A DNA stretch of 64,000 nt from Streptomyces sp. NBC_01142 (GCF_026341125.1 NZ_JAPEOR010000002.1:3031001-3095000); one strand, 5' to 3'; positions 47,398-56,342 are shown, numbered from the stretch's first letter. Notes: generated from the letters alone by a model not told the origin. Numbers and translations: made by a program.

Positions 47398-48654
47398 TCA
47401 GCGCCGGCCCACAGTGACCGGGGCCCCCTCAGGCGTGGCGGTCGAGACGGCGGCCCGCGCTCCATCGAAGGTGGCTCCCTCGGAGGTGGGGGATCCACCG
47501 CCGACGGAGGTAGCGCGGCGTTCGAGATGGTGGGAGAGAGCAGCGAGAGCAAGCGCGGAGGCAGCGAGAGCAGCGCCGACCCAGTTGGGGGCCGTGTAGC
47601 CGAAGCCTGCCGCGATGACGATGCCACCGAGCCACGCCGCCAGCGAGTTACCAAGGTTGAAGGCGCCGATGTTGACCGCGGAAGCCAAGGTGGGAGCGCC
47701 CGCAGCCTGGTCCAGGACCCGCTTCTGCAACGGCGGTACCGTCGCGAATCCCAGCGCGCCGACCAGAGTGAGGGTGACGGCCGCCGCGATCTTGTCATGG
47801 GCGGTGAACGTGAACAGCGCGAGGACGAGGGCGAGCGCACCCAGCGACACGTACAGCAGCGGCATCAGCGCACGGTCCGCGTACTTGCCGCCGACCAGGT
47901 TGCCGCCGACCATGCCGAGGCCGAACAGGACCAACAGCCAGGTGACGGAGCCGTCGGAGTAGCCGGCGACATCGGTCATCATCGGCGTGATGTAGGTGAT
48001 CGCGGCGAAGACTCCGCCAAAGCCGAGGACCGTCATCGCCATGGCAAGCAGGACCTGCACATTACGGAAGGCCGAGAGCTCGTCGCGCAGCCGCACGCCT
48101 TCTGGCTTGGGCTGCTCCGGCACCAGCTTGGCAACACCCGCAAGGCCGATGACACCGAGCGCGGCGACGATGAAGAACGTGGTCCGCCAGCCGGCGCTCT
48201 GGCCCACGAAGGTACCGAGCGGGACGCCGACGACATTGGCGACAGTCAGACCGGTGAACATCATGGCGATCGCCCCGGCCTTCTTCTCGGGAGCGACGAG
48301 ATCGGCCGCGACGACCGACCCGATGCCGAAGAAGGCACCGTGCGCGAAGGAAGCGACGACCCGGCCGGCCAGCATGACTTCGAAGACCGGCGCGACGGCA
48401 GAGAGCACATTGCCCGCGATGAACAACCCCATCAGCAGCATCAGCATCCGCTTGCGGGAAACGCGGGTGCCGAGGGCAGTCATCAGCGGAGCGCCGAGGA
48501 CGACACCGAGGCCGTACCCGGTGACCAGAAAGCCGGCAGCGGGGATGGAGACCTGGAAGTCGGCGGCGACCTCGGGGAGCAACCCCATGATCACAAACTC
48601 GGTGGTGCCGATCCCGAAGGCCCCGACGGCAAGGGCGAGGAGCGCGAGTGGCAT
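47398..48654 (-). CDS. MFS transporter (DHA1 family)
   Basis: A 418-residue major-facilitator exporter with 12 helices. The start LALLALAVGAFGIGTTEFVIMGLLP is typical of drug:H+ antiporters related to AraJ/YdhP, and motif A appears in GTRVSRKRMLM. ATG 48654 is chosen; it is preceded by GGAAGGTG at the right distance. The gene is divergent from a MarR regulator, with 142 bp that carry repeated ATTGCA boxes. This layout strongly suggests MarR represses the pump (inference). Substrate unknown. Confidence 0.9.
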   Translation of the reverse strand: MPLALLALAVGAFGIGTTEFVIMGLLPEVAADFQVSIPAAGFLVTGYGLGVVLGAPLMTALGTRVSRKRMLMLLMGLFIAGNVLSAVAPVFEVMLAGRVVASFAHGAFFGIGSVVAADLVAPEKKAGAIAMMFTGLTVANVVGVPLGTFVGQSAGWRTTFFIVAALGVIGLAGVAKLVPEQPKPEGVRLRDELSAFRNVQVLLAMAMTVLGFGGVFAAITYITPMMTDVAGYSDGSVTWLLVLFGLGMVGGNLVGGKYADRALMPLLYVSLGALALVLALFTFTAHDKIAAAVTLTLVGALGFATVPPLQKRVLDQAAGAPTLASAVNIGAFNLGNSLAAWLGGIVIAAGFGYTAPNWVGAALAASALALAALSHHLERRATSVGGGSPTSEGATFDGARAAVSTATPEGAPVTVGRR

Positions 48655-48675
48655 GGGGGGTACACCTTCCAAACG

Positions 48676-48746
48676 ATTGCATCTGCGCCTTACGGGCGTT
48701 CACAATAATTGCAGACGCTGATTAATTGCAAGCGCGGGCTATTGCA
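48676..48746. promoter_or_regulatory. Candidate MarR operator region with four ATTGCA boxes
   Basis: ATTGCA occurs at 48676, 48708, 48725 and 48741 within the MFS/MarR divergent gap, all on the plus strand, with intervals of 32, 17 and 16 bp. The last three are spaced roughly one and a half helical turns. The region is AT-rich and probably holds both promoters. Confidence 0.45.
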
Positions 48747-48796
48747 TCAGTCGTCTATCCTGGTGAAAGCCGCTCCGGCTCGGAGGAGGAAGACCC

Positions 48797-49255
48797 ATGA
48801 CAGCGACCGACCCCGCCCTCACCGCCCTCTCTCAGAGCTGGTGCGCCCTCTCCCTGCTCCACGGGAAGATCGAGGCCCATATCGAGCGGGCACTCGAGGC
48901 CGGGCACGGCCTGAGCATGCGCGAGTACTCGCTGCTCGACGTCCTCAGCCGCCAGCACAACGGCCCCGGCGGGCATCTGCAGATGAAGCAGGTCGCCGAC
49001 GCCGTCGTCCTCAGCCAGAGCGCCACCACCCGCCTGGTCACCCGCCTCGAGGACCGCGGCCTGCTGACCCGCTATCTCTGCGACACTGACCGCCGCGGCA
49101 TCTACACCGATGTCACGGAGTCCGGCCAGGCCCTGCTCGCCGAAGCCAGGCCCACCAACGACACGGCCCTGCGCGAGGCACTCGACCAGGCCGCCGAGGA
49201 CCCCGAGCTGGCCCCCCTGGTCCGGGCCGTCGAGGAGCTTCGGGTCCCCGCGTAG
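48797..49255 (+). CDS. MarR-family transcriptional regulator
   Basis: A 152-residue winged-helix protein. MarR features are SMREYSLLDVLSRQH, QVADAVVLSQSATTRLVTRL and the wing with CDTDRRGIYTDVTESG. MarR proteins repress their own gene and neighbouring pumps until an aromatic ligand binds. ATG 48797 follows GGAGGAAG. Divergent from the MFS gene. The GNAT gene begins 10 bp after its stop, so the GNAT is probably under the same control. Confidence 0.92.
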   Translation: MTATDPALTALSQSWCALSLLHGKIEAHIERALEAGHGLSMREYSLLDVLSRQHNGPGGHLQMKQVADAVVLSQSATTRLVTRLEDRGLLTRYLCDTDRRGIYTDVTESGQALLAEARPTNDTALREALDQAAEDPELAPLVRAVEELRVPA

Positions 49256-49265
49256 TCTGCGGATC

Positions 49266-49718
49266 ATGAGCGACCTGGACATACGACCCGCCGCACCCGC
49301 AGACATCCCGACGATCGTGGCGATGCTCGCCGACGACCCACTGGGCGCCCAGCGCGAATCGCCGGACGACCTCACTCCGTACACCGCCGCCTTCGAACGA
49401 CTGGCCCAGGACCCGAACCAGCACCAGGTCGTCGCCGTACGCGAGGGCCGGGTCGTCGGCACGCTGCAGCTCACGATCATCCCCGGGCTCTCCCGGCGCG
49501 GCTCCACCCGCTCGATCATCGAAGGCGTACGGATCCATGCCGACGAACGCGGCAGCGGCCTCGGCACCCGGCTCATCGAATGGGCCATCGGCGAATCACG
49601 CCGCCAGAACTGCCAGTTGGTACAGCTGACCTCGGACGCCACCCGCACCGACGCCCGCCGCTTCTACGAGCGGCTCGGCTTCGAGGCCTCCCACGTCGGC
49701 TTCAAGATGAGTATCTGA
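49266..49718 (+). CDS. GNAT-family N-acetyltransferase
   Basis: A 150-residue single-domain acetyltransferase. The start DLDIRPAAPADIPTIVAMLA, VRIHADERGSGLGTRLIEWA (acetyl-CoA pyrophosphate loop) and the C-terminal DARRFYERLGFEASHVGFK are typical. It lies in one transcript with MarR. Together with the MFS pump it would make a resistance-like cassette of efflux plus acetylation, but the substrate is not known. Confidence 0.9.
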   Translation: MSDLDIRPAAPADIPTIVAMLADDPLGAQRESPDDLTPYTAAFERLAQDPNQHQVVAVREGRVVGTLQLTIIPGLSRRGSTRSIIEGVRIHADERGSGLGTRLIEWAIGESRRQNCQLVQLTSDATRTDARRFYERLGFEASHVGFKMSI

Positions 49719-49830
49719 ATACCGCATCTTTATCCGATTCGGCTCGTTGCCCCCGGCAAGAGGGGGCGGCCTCATGTCCGGATCCCGTCCCCCTACTCGA
49801 ACGGCCCGAGGGGGCCAAGAGGAGACGGGC

Positions 49831-50880
49831 ATGGTCAACGAAATGGCACTAGTGGAGTCAAGGGCACTGCGGAACGGCGTGGCCGAGCGCACGGAAGTGC
49901 TCGACAAGGTCAAGACAGTCTCACTGCTCCCGGATGGGCTGCATGTGACAACACGGATGGTCGCCAACTACTTCGAGGTAGCCGAGACCGCGATTCGCAG
50001 CATGGTGTGCGATCACCGCGAGGAGCTTGAGTCGAACGGCTATCGCCTGGCGACCAGCGAGGAGGTGAGTGCCTTCAAGGCACTCACCTCCGTGGACCGC
50101 TTCGCCAGCAAGGCTGCACTGTTCACGAGAAGGACCGTCCTCAACGTCGCGATGTTGCTACGTGACAGCGTCGTCGCACGTCAGGTGCGTACGTACCTGC
50201 TCAACGCCGAGGAAATGCAGCGGCCCCAGCCTGTGGATAACTTTGTCCACAGGCTTGCCACACTGATCGACGACCGCATCGTCGAACTCCTCGCCCAGCA
50301 CATGCCTGCACACACCGACAGCAACGTCGCCCAGATCGCGGAAGCCACCTGCCGCACCACTCTCGGCCGCGCCGTCGTGCCGCTCCTCAACGTCGCTGTC
50401 CAGAGCGGCAGCGAGCACCGCGCCCGCCTCGAAACCCTCGAAGGAGAAGTCACCCACCTCCGACGAGTGCTGCGCGAGCGGGAAGCTGCGGGCTCGATGG
50501 GCGCACTCGACGCCATGAATCCCCGTCAGTTCGAGCAGCACATCGCCTGGCTCTGCCGGCGGGACGGCTGCGACCGGGTCACGGTCACCGGTGGCCACGG
50601 CGACACAGGGGCCGACATCGTCGCCTACGCCGAAGACGGCCGCCGCATCGTGGTCCAGTGCAAGTCCCGTACACCTGCCGCGACCATCACCAGCGGCGAC
50701 GTCCAGCAGTTCGCCGGCATGGCCAAACTCGAGTACAACGCCGACATCGCTCTGCTCGTCGCCACCTGCCCGTTCACCCGGGACGCGCTGCTCCTGGCTG
50801 CCCGCCATGACGTGACAGCTGTCCACCGTGGCCTGCTGGAGTCCTGGAACAGCGGAACGAAACTGTGCTCTCTCAACTAG
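49831..50880 (+). CDS. Mrr-like restriction endonuclease with N-terminal DNA-binding region
   Basis: A 349-residue protein. The C-terminal ~95 residues are a Mrr-type PD-(D/E)xK nuclease: GDTGADIVAY (Asp262) and VVQCKS (Gln276, Lys278), the usual D...QxK triad. The N-terminal ~130 residues (VTTRMVANYFEVAETAIRSM...) look like a helix-turn-helix DNA-binding module and are followed by a helical coiled region (HRARLETLEGEVTHLRRVL). Mrr nucleases cut modified DNA; no methylase gene is near. ATG 49831 follows GAGGAGA. The middle of the gene contains a DnaA-box palindrome (50232-50251). Confidence 0.83.
   Translation: MVNEMALVESRALRNGVAERTEVLDKVKTVSLLPDGLHVTTRMVANYFEVAETAIRSMVCDHREELESNGYRLATSEEVSAFKALTSVDRFASKAALFTRRTVLNVAMLLRDSVVARQVRTYLLNAEEMQRPQPVDNFVHRLATLIDDRIVELLAQHMPAHTDSNVAQIAEATCRTTLGRAVVPLLNVAVQSGSEHRARLETLEGEVTHLRRVLREREAAGSMGALDAMNPRQFEQHIAWLCRRDGCDRVTVTGGHGDTGADIVAYAEDGRRIVVQCKSRTPAATITSGDVQQFAGMAKLEYNADIALLVATCPFTRDALLLAARHDVTAVHRGLLESWNSGTKLCSLN
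50232..50251. promoter_or_regulatory. DnaA-box palindrome inside the Mrr-like gene
   Basis: TGTGGATAA (50232-50240) and TTGTCCACA (50243-50251) are two strong DnaA boxes in opposite orientation separated by only 2 bp; with the flanking CC/GG the dyad is 24 bp. It lies in coding codons 134-141. No other box of this strength is seen in the gene. Confidence 0.75.
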
Positions 50881-50929
50881 CTTTCTCCAGAAAAGCAGTT
50901 GGAGTCCGCCCTGCCGCCCGGAGCGGATA

Positions 50930-50968
50930 GGGCCCGAAGTCGCAAATCCACGTTGCGGCTTCGGGCCC
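50930..50968. terminator. Bidirectional hairpin between Mrr-like gene and hydrolase
   Basis: GGGCCCGAAGTCGCAA (50930-50945) and TTGCGGCTTCGGGCCC (50953-50968) form a 16-bp stem with one G-U type mismatch and a 7-nt loop. The genes on both sides point towards it. Confidence 0.78.
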
Positions 50969-51003
50969 GCCCGCACTCTACCGGCATCCCACCCGTCTGT
51001 CCG

Positions 51004-51017
51004 GTTTCACGTGAAAC
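51004..51017. promoter_or_regulatory. parS site 4
   Basis: Perfect GTTTCACGTGAAAC, 1 bp from the stop codon of the serine hydrolase gene and 36 bp from the convergent terminator hairpin. Confidence 0.92.
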
Positions 51018-51018
51018 A

Positions 51019-52413
51019 TCACATCCCGCGCCAGCCCTCGGGGTCGACACCGCCCGGAACCGCCGCACCCGGCTCGTACGGCTCGCGAGTGAAGACGAAC
51101 GACCCCAGGTCGAGATGGCTCACCGAGCCGTCCTCCCGGCGCACCACCCGCAGCGTCTCCCCCGCGTAGTAGCCGTCGAGACCCGTCCAGGTCCCTTCAG
51201 CCCCCTCCGCCGCAACGAAGCGGGACCCGCGGCCGCCACCGCGGAGCGGTTGCAGTTCCAGGCCACGGTCGGCGACAAGACGCAGCCCGAAGGCGTACGT
51301 CCCCCAGTACCAGGGCCCGGTCAGCTGCAGCAGCGCCTGGTCGACCTCGGGCAGCGGCCGCCAGGGCTCGGGGATACGCGGCTCCGCCTCGGCCACGATC
51401 CGCACGAGATCGGCAGCAACCGCCGCGGTCAGCGGGCCCGAAGTGGCGTTGGCGAGTACGACAGCGGCGACACCGTCCTCCACGCTCAACCAGAGTCCCG
51501 CGACGAAGCCAGGCAGCGAGCCCCCGTGTCCGATCAAGGTGCGGCCGTCCTTCCGTACGATCTGCAACCCCAGACCGTAAGCGCTGTCCCATTCCCCGGT
51601 CTCGGCCTGCACGGACGGCGCCCTCATCTCCCGGACGGACGCGGCGCTCAGCACACGCTCATCGCCCTCAGCGAGAAATGCGGCGAACCGGCAGAGATCG
51701 GCTGCGGTCGACCACAGCTGCCCAGCCGGAGCCATCAGACCGAGATCCTCGGTCGGTTCGGGCATCATCACATCGGCCCACGGGTGCACGGCCCAGCCGC
51801 CTGCATGCGGAGCCCGAGGCTGTGTGCTCGTACGACTCATGGCGAGCGGTTCAAGAATCTCGCGCCGCAAAACCTCCTCCCAGGACGCGCCCCGCACCTC
51901 CTCGATCAGCGAACCGAGCAGCGTATAGCCAGGGTTGGAGTAGTGATGGCGACGGCCGGCAGGATGCATCCGCGGCTGCTCACCGAGAACATCGGCGAGT
52001 TCCGGTCGGAGGGTGCCCGGTGTCCGCTCCCACCACGGGGCCGGGGATTCCGCAGCGACGCCCGCGCTGTGTCCGAGTAGCTGAGCGATGGTCACATCTC
52101 CCACACCCGTGCCGGAAAGGTGCTTCTCCAGAGGGTCGTTCAAGTCGAGCAGCCCCTCGTCCCGCAGCCTCAGCACCAGGACGGCCGTGAAGGTCTTGGT
52201 GATCGAGCCAATGCGGTACTGGGTGTCGTCCTCCGGCGCATGCCCGGCGACCGAAGTACGGGAGCCCCACCAGACCAACTGCCTGTCGCGCGCCACAGCA
52301 GCAACGAGGGAAGGCGCGCGCCCCTCGGACTGCGCGACGGCGATGCGGTGCAGAAGGGCACGCTGCGTAGCGGGAAGCAGCTCTTCAAAGGGTGAGGTCA
52401 ACAATGAGGTCAT
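51019..52413 (-). CDS. Beta-lactamase-fold serine hydrolase
   Basis: A 464-residue class C beta-lactamase/DD-peptidase-like protein. The SxxK nucleophile is GSITKTF (near residue 70), YxN is HHYSNPGYTLLG, and the third motif is HGG in LIGHGGSLPG. There is no clear signal peptide (MTSLLTSPFEELLPATQRAL), which suggests a cytoplasmic esterase or peptidase and not a secreted beta-lactamase. A C-terminal beta domain of ~110 residues follows the catalytic part. Substrate unknown. Confidence 0.88.
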   Translation of the reverse strand: MTSLLTSPFEELLPATQRALLHRIAVAQSEGRAPSLVAAVARDRQLVWWGSRTSVAGHAPEDDTQYRIGSITKTFTAVLVLRLRDEGLLDLNDPLEKHLSGTGVGDVTIAQLLGHSAGVAAESPAPWWERTPGTLRPELADVLGEQPRMHPAGRRHHYSNPGYTLLGSLIEEVRGASWEEVLRREILEPLAMSRTSTQPRAPHAGGWAVHPWADVMMPEPTEDLGLMAPAGQLWSTAADLCRFAAFLAEGDERVLSAASVREMRAPSVQAETGEWDSAYGLGLQIVRKDGRTLIGHGGSLPGFVAGLWLSVEDGVAAVVLANATSGPLTAAVAADLVRIVAEAEPRIPEPWRPLPEVDQALLQLTGPWYWGTYAFGLRLVADRGLELQPLRGGGRGSRFVAAEGAEGTWTGLDGYYAGETLRVVRREDGSVSHLDLGSFVFTREPYEPGAAVPGGVDPEGWRGM

Positions 52414-52528
52414 GGGGCAGGTCTATCGGTGCCCGGTCCGCCCCGTCGAACTCACTACGCGACCCGTGTCCGCGTCTCCATCCCCCGGCCATCGAACACA
52501 GCTGCCCCCGCCCCCGCATCCGATGGGA

Positions 52529-54010
52529 TCAGGTCTGCGCCATGTCCACAAACCGCGAGTAGTGACCCTGAAAAGCCACCGTGATCGTCGCAGTCGGACC
52601 ATTACGGTGCTTGGCGACAATCAGGTCCGCCTCACCGGCACGCGGCGACTCCTTCTCGTACGCATCCTCACGGTGCAACAGGATGACCATGTCCGCGTCC
52701 TGCTCGATCGACCCCGACTCACGCAGGTCGGAGACCATCGGCTTCTTGTCCGTACGCTGCTCGGGACCACGGTTCAGCTGGGACAGCGCAATCACCGGCA
52801 GCTCGAGCTCCTTCGCCAGCAGCTTGAGGTTTCGGGACATGTCCGAGACCTCCTGCTGACGGCTCTCCGCTCGCTTCGAGCCACCGGACTGCATCAGCTG
52901 CAGATAGTCGATGACGACCAGCTTCAGATCATTGCGCTGCTTGAGCCGTCGGCACTTCGCCCGGATCTCCATCATCGAGAGGTTGGGCGAGTCGTCGATG
53001 TAGAGCGGTGCCTGCGAGACATCCGGCATCCGGCGTGCCAGCCGCGTCCAGTCCTCGTCCGTCATCGTCCCCGAGCGCATATGGTGCAGCGCCACCCGCG
53101 CTTCGGCGGACAGCAGACGCATCGCGATCTCATTGCGGCCCATCTCGAGAGAGAAGATCACGCTCGGCAGGTTGTTCTTGATCGAACAAGCCCGCGCGAA
53201 GTCCAGCGCCAGCGTGGACTTACCCATTGCGGGACGAGCCGCGATGACGATCATCTGACCCGGGTGAAGACCGTTGGTCAGGGAGTCGAAGTCCGTGAAA
53301 CCGGTGGGCACACCGGTCATCTCGCCGCTGCGCGAACCGATCGCCTCGATCTCGTCGAGCGCGCCTTCCATGATGTCGCCGAGAGGCAGATAGTCCTCAC
53401 TGGTCCGCTGCTCGGTGACGGCGTAGATCTCGGCCTGGGCTGAGTTGACGATCTCGTCGACGTCTCCGTCGGCGGCGTACCCCATCTGCGTGATCTTGGT
53501 GCCGGCCTCCACGAGCCTGCGCAGCACGGCGCGCTCATGGACGATTTCCGCGTAGTACGAAGCGTTGGCCGCGGTCGGCACCGACTGGACCAGCGTGTGG
53601 AGATAGGGCGCCCCGCCGACCCGGGTGATCTCGCCGCGCTTGACCAGCTCGGCCGCGACCGTGATGGGGTCGGCCGGCTCGCCCTTGGCATAGAGGTCGA
53701 GAATCGCCGTGTAGACCGTCTCATGGGCCGGCCGGTAGAAGTCGTGGCCCTTGATGATCTCCACGACATCGGCGATGGCGTCCTTGGACAGCAGCATGCC
53801 GCCGAGAACTGACTGTTCGGCGTCCAGATCCTGGGGAGGCACACGCTCGAAGCCGGGAGAGCTGCCGTCCCAGCCTCCGCTCTCCCTGCCGCGTTCGTGC
53901 TGGTCCTCTCGGCCACCGCGGCCGTCGCTGCGACGCTGGCGGGAGACGGGCAGGCGGTCGCCGGGACCATCCACGGCCCACGGGTCGTCCAAGGGCTCGG
54001 AAATGCTCAC
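52529..54010 (-). CDS. dnaB: Replicative DNA helicase
   Basis: A 493-residue hexameric helicase that unwinds DNA at the replication fork. A disordered, charged N-terminus (residues 1-~55, PVSRQRRSDGRGGREDQHER) precedes the standard N-terminal domain (VPPQDLDAEQSVLGGMLLS). The RecA-like motor has Walker A ARPAMGKSTLA and Walker B KLVVIDYLQLM. No intein is inserted. The start GTG 54010 has an excellent Shine-Dalgarno (GGAGGAGG); the longer frame to 54142 does not. The 423-bp upstream region holds a DnaA-box cluster. Confidence 0.97.
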   Translation of the reverse strand: MSISEPLDDPWAVDGPGDRLPVSRQRRSDGRGGREDQHERGRESGGWDGSSPGFERVPPQDLDAEQSVLGGMLLSKDAIADVVEIIKGHDFYRPAHETVYTAILDLYAKGEPADPITVAAELVKRGEITRVGGAPYLHTLVQSVPTAANASYYAEIVHERAVLRRLVEAGTKITQMGYAADGDVDEIVNSAQAEIYAVTEQRTSEDYLPLGDIMEGALDEIEAIGSRSGEMTGVPTGFTDFDSLTNGLHPGQMIVIAARPAMGKSTLALDFARACSIKNNLPSVIFSLEMGRNEIAMRLLSAEARVALHHMRSGTMTDEDWTRLARRMPDVSQAPLYIDDSPNLSMMEIRAKCRRLKQRNDLKLVVIDYLQLMQSGGSKRAESRQQEVSDMSRNLKLLAKELELPVIALSQLNRGPEQRTDKKPMVSDLRESGSIEQDADMVILLHREDAYEKESPRAGEADLIVAKHRNGPTATITVAFQGHYSRFVDMAQT

Positions 54011-54157
54011 CCGGCCACCTCCTCCCGTCCGCTCCGCGGACCTCGCCGTGCCACTCTTTCTACGGCACGACACTGACAAAACGAGTCGCCAGACTCCGCT
54101 TCCGGCGCGTCGGGTGACGGTCCACGGTAGGCCCGTCGGCACCGTCAGCCAATCTTG

Positions 54158-54246
54158 TTATCCACAGGCCATGTGGACGAAAGACCAGATGCTGTGGAGA
54201 ACTCTCCGGAACCTGTGCACGGACCGGGGGACAGCACTGTGGACAA
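54158..54246. promoter_or_regulatory. DnaA-box cluster upstream of dnaB
   Basis: In the divergent dnaB/MATE gap (54011-54433) four boxes lie within 89 bp: TTATCCACA (54158-54166, plus), TGTGGACGA (54172-54180, minus), TGTGGAGAA (54193-54201, minus, weak) and TGTGGACAA (54238-54246, minus). The first, second and fourth are good matches. They sit 148-236 bp upstream of the dnaB start, so DnaA could act on dnaB transcription or be titrated here. The rest of the gap is AT-rich, with no gene. Confidence 0.76.
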
Positions 54247-54433
54247 AGTCATAGCCACCTCGCTGCACTCGCTCTGACCTGGTCTTTTTCCGTCCACTGG
54301 CTGTGGGGGAGAAAAACTTTCCCGACTGGACCAAGATCAGAACAAACGGCGCACAGCAGAACGCACACCATAGAGATTGGTAAGGATCGCAGGTACATTA
54401 CATCTCTTACCTGTGGAAGATTAGATTGATGGC

Positions 54434-55771
54434 ATGACACAGGCCCCCGCCGTACCGAAGGCCCGCCGGCGACACCACGACCGAGAGATCGTCGCACTCG
54501 CCGTCCCTGCCTTCGGCGCCCTCGTCTCCGAGCCGCTCTTCGTGATGGTCGACAGCGCCATCGTCGGCCATCTCGGCACCCCGCAACTCGCCGGACTGGG
54601 GGTCGCGGCGGCCCTGCTGATGACGGCCGTGAGCGTCTTCGTTTTCCTCGCCTACGCCACGACAGCCGCCGTCGCCCGCCGCGTCGGCGCGGGCGATCTC
54701 CCGGCCGCCATCCGTCAGGGGATGGACGGCATCTGGCTGGCGCTGCTGCTCGGTGTCGGCGTCATCGCCGTCACCCTGCCCGCGGCACCCTGGCTCATCG
54801 AGCTCTTCGGCACCTCCGACACCGCCACCCCGTATGCCATCACCTATCTGAGGATCTCCAGTCTCGGCATCCCCGCGATGCTGATCGTGCTGGCCGCCAC
54901 CGGCGTGCTGCGTGGTCTCCAGGACACCCGGACTCCGCTGTACGTCGCGATCGGCGGCTTTGCCGCCAACGCGGCACTCAACGCCGGCCTCGTCTACGGC
55001 GCCGGCCTCGGCATTGCCGGTTCCGCCTGGGGCACTGTCATCGCCCAGTGCGCCATGGCTGTCGCCTATCTGGTTGTGGTCATACGGGGAGCTCGGCGGC
55101 ATGGCGCTTCGCTCCGCCCCGACGCGGCGGGTATTCGAGCCAGCGCCCAGGCCGGTGTCCCCCTCCTGGTCCGTACGCTCTGCCTGCGTGCCGTCCTGAT
55201 GATCGCTACGGCCGTCGCGGCCGGACTCGGCGACGTCGATATCGCCGCGCACCAGATCATCCTTTCCCTGTGGACCCTGATGGCCTTCGCACTCGACGCG
55301 ATCGCCATAGCCGGACAGGCGATCATCGGCCGTCATCTGGGCGCCGACGACGCGGAGGGCGCCCGGGAAGTGTGCCGTCGCATGGTGCAGTGGGGGCTCG
55401 CCGCGGGTGTGGTACTCGGCGTTCTGATCGTGGCCTCGCGGACGCTCTTCATTCCGCTGTTCACCAGCGACCAGGCGGTGCGGGACACCCTTCTGCCGGC
55501 GCTGCTGGTGGTCGCCGTCTCCCAGCCGATCGCGGGAGTGGTCTTCGTACTCGACGGCGTACTGATGGGAGCGGGCGACGGCCCCTACCTGGCCTGGGCG
55601 ATGGTGCTGACGCTGGCGGTGTTCGCGCCTGTCGCTTTGCTCATTCCTACGCTCGGCGGGGGCCTGACGGCTCTGTGGTGGGCGATGACGCTGATGATGA
55701 CGGTCCGCATGCTCACGCTCTGGCTCCGTACGCGCTCGGGCCGCTGGATCGTCACCGGAGCAACGCGCTGA
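54434..55771 (+). CDS. MATE-family efflux transporter
   Basis: A 445-residue multidrug and toxin extrusion protein with 12 helices; the start KARRRHHDREIVALAVPAFG and PLFVMVDSAIVGHLGT are typical, as is DTRTPLYVAIGGFAANAALN. MATE pumps use a Na+ or H+ gradient. The gene is at the same place, between dnaB and rplI, in other Streptomyces. It runs opposite to both, and a bidirectional hairpin follows it. Confidence 0.92.
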   Translation: MTQAPAVPKARRRHHDREIVALAVPAFGALVSEPLFVMVDSAIVGHLGTPQLAGLGVAAALLMTAVSVFVFLAYATTAAVARRVGAGDLPAAIRQGMDGIWLALLLGVGVIAVTLPAAPWLIELFGTSDTATPYAITYLRISSLGIPAMLIVLAATGVLRGLQDTRTPLYVAIGGFAANAALNAGLVYGAGLGIAGSAWGTVIAQCAMAVAYLVVVIRGARRHGASLRPDAAGIRASAQAGVPLLVRTLCLRAVLMIATAVAAGLGDVDIAAHQIILSLWTLMAFALDAIAIAGQAIIGRHLGADDAEGAREVCRRMVQWGLAAGVVLGVLIVASRTLFIPLFTSDQAVRDTLLPALLVVAVSQPIAGVVFVLDGVLMGAGDGPYLAWAMVLTLAVFAPVALLIPTLGGGLTALWWAMTLMMTVRMLTLWLRTRSGRWIVTGATR

Positions 55772-55817
55772 GGAGGACCCTCAAGGCCCTCCGGAGACCC
55801 TGGAGGGCCACATCGAT

Positions 55818-55831
55818 GTTTCACGTGAAAC
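55818..55831. promoter_or_regulatory. parS site 5
   Basis: Perfect GTTTCACGTGAAAC in the convergent gap between the MATE gene and rplI, 12 bp before a strong terminator. Confidence 0.92.
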
Positions 55832-55843
55832 AGGGCAAAGCGA

Positions 55844-55871
55844 AAGGGCCGCACCCATGGGTGCGGCCCTT
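55844..55871. terminator. Bidirectional terminator between MATE gene and rplI
   Basis: AAGGGCCGCACCC (55844-55856) and GGGTGCGGCCCTT (55859-55871) form a perfect 13-bp stem with a 2-nt loop. It would end both the MATE and the ribosomal-protein transcripts. Confidence 0.85.
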
Positions 55872-55895
55872 CGAACTGTTCAGTCGAGCGCAGCC

Positions 55896-56342
55896 TTAGG
55901 CGGCGACGACCTCGACGCCCAGCTTCGCGGCGACCTCGGGGTGCAGACGCACAGACACCTGGTGCGAGCCCAGGGTCTTGATCGGCGAACCGAGCTCAAC
56001 GCGGCGCTTGTCGACCTCCGGACCACCGGCAGCCTTGATCGCCGAGGCGATGTCGGCCGGGGTGACGGAGCCGAAGAGGCGGCCGGCTTCGCCGGAGCGA
56101 ACAGCCAGACGCACCTTGACAGCCTCGAGCTGGCCCTTGATGGAGTTGGCCTGCTCGATGGTCGCGATCTCGTGGATCTTGCGGGCGCGGCGGATCTGCG
56201 CCACGTCCTTCTCGCCACCCTTGGTCCAGCGGATCGCGAAACCACGCGGAACCAGGTAGTTGCGAGCGTAGCCGTCCTTGACGTCAACGACGTCGCCGGC
56301 TGCACCGAGGCCAGAGACCTCGTGGGTGAGGATGATCTTCAT
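55896..56342 (-). CDS. rplI: 50S ribosomal protein bL9
   Basis: A 148-residue bL9 of normal length: start [32 protein letters not shown] in the N-terminal RNA-binding domain, a long central helix ([16 protein letters not shown]) and the C-terminal domain. Last gene of the operon rpsF-ssb-rpsR-rplI. Confidence 0.98.
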   Translation of the reverse strand: MKIILTHEVSGLGAAGDVVDVKDGYARNYLVPRGFAIRWTKGGEKDVAQIRRARKIHEIATIEQANSIKGQLEAVKVRLAVRSGEAGRLFGSVTPADIASAIKAAGGPEVDKRRVELGSPIKTLGSHQVSVRLHPEVAAKLGVEVVAA

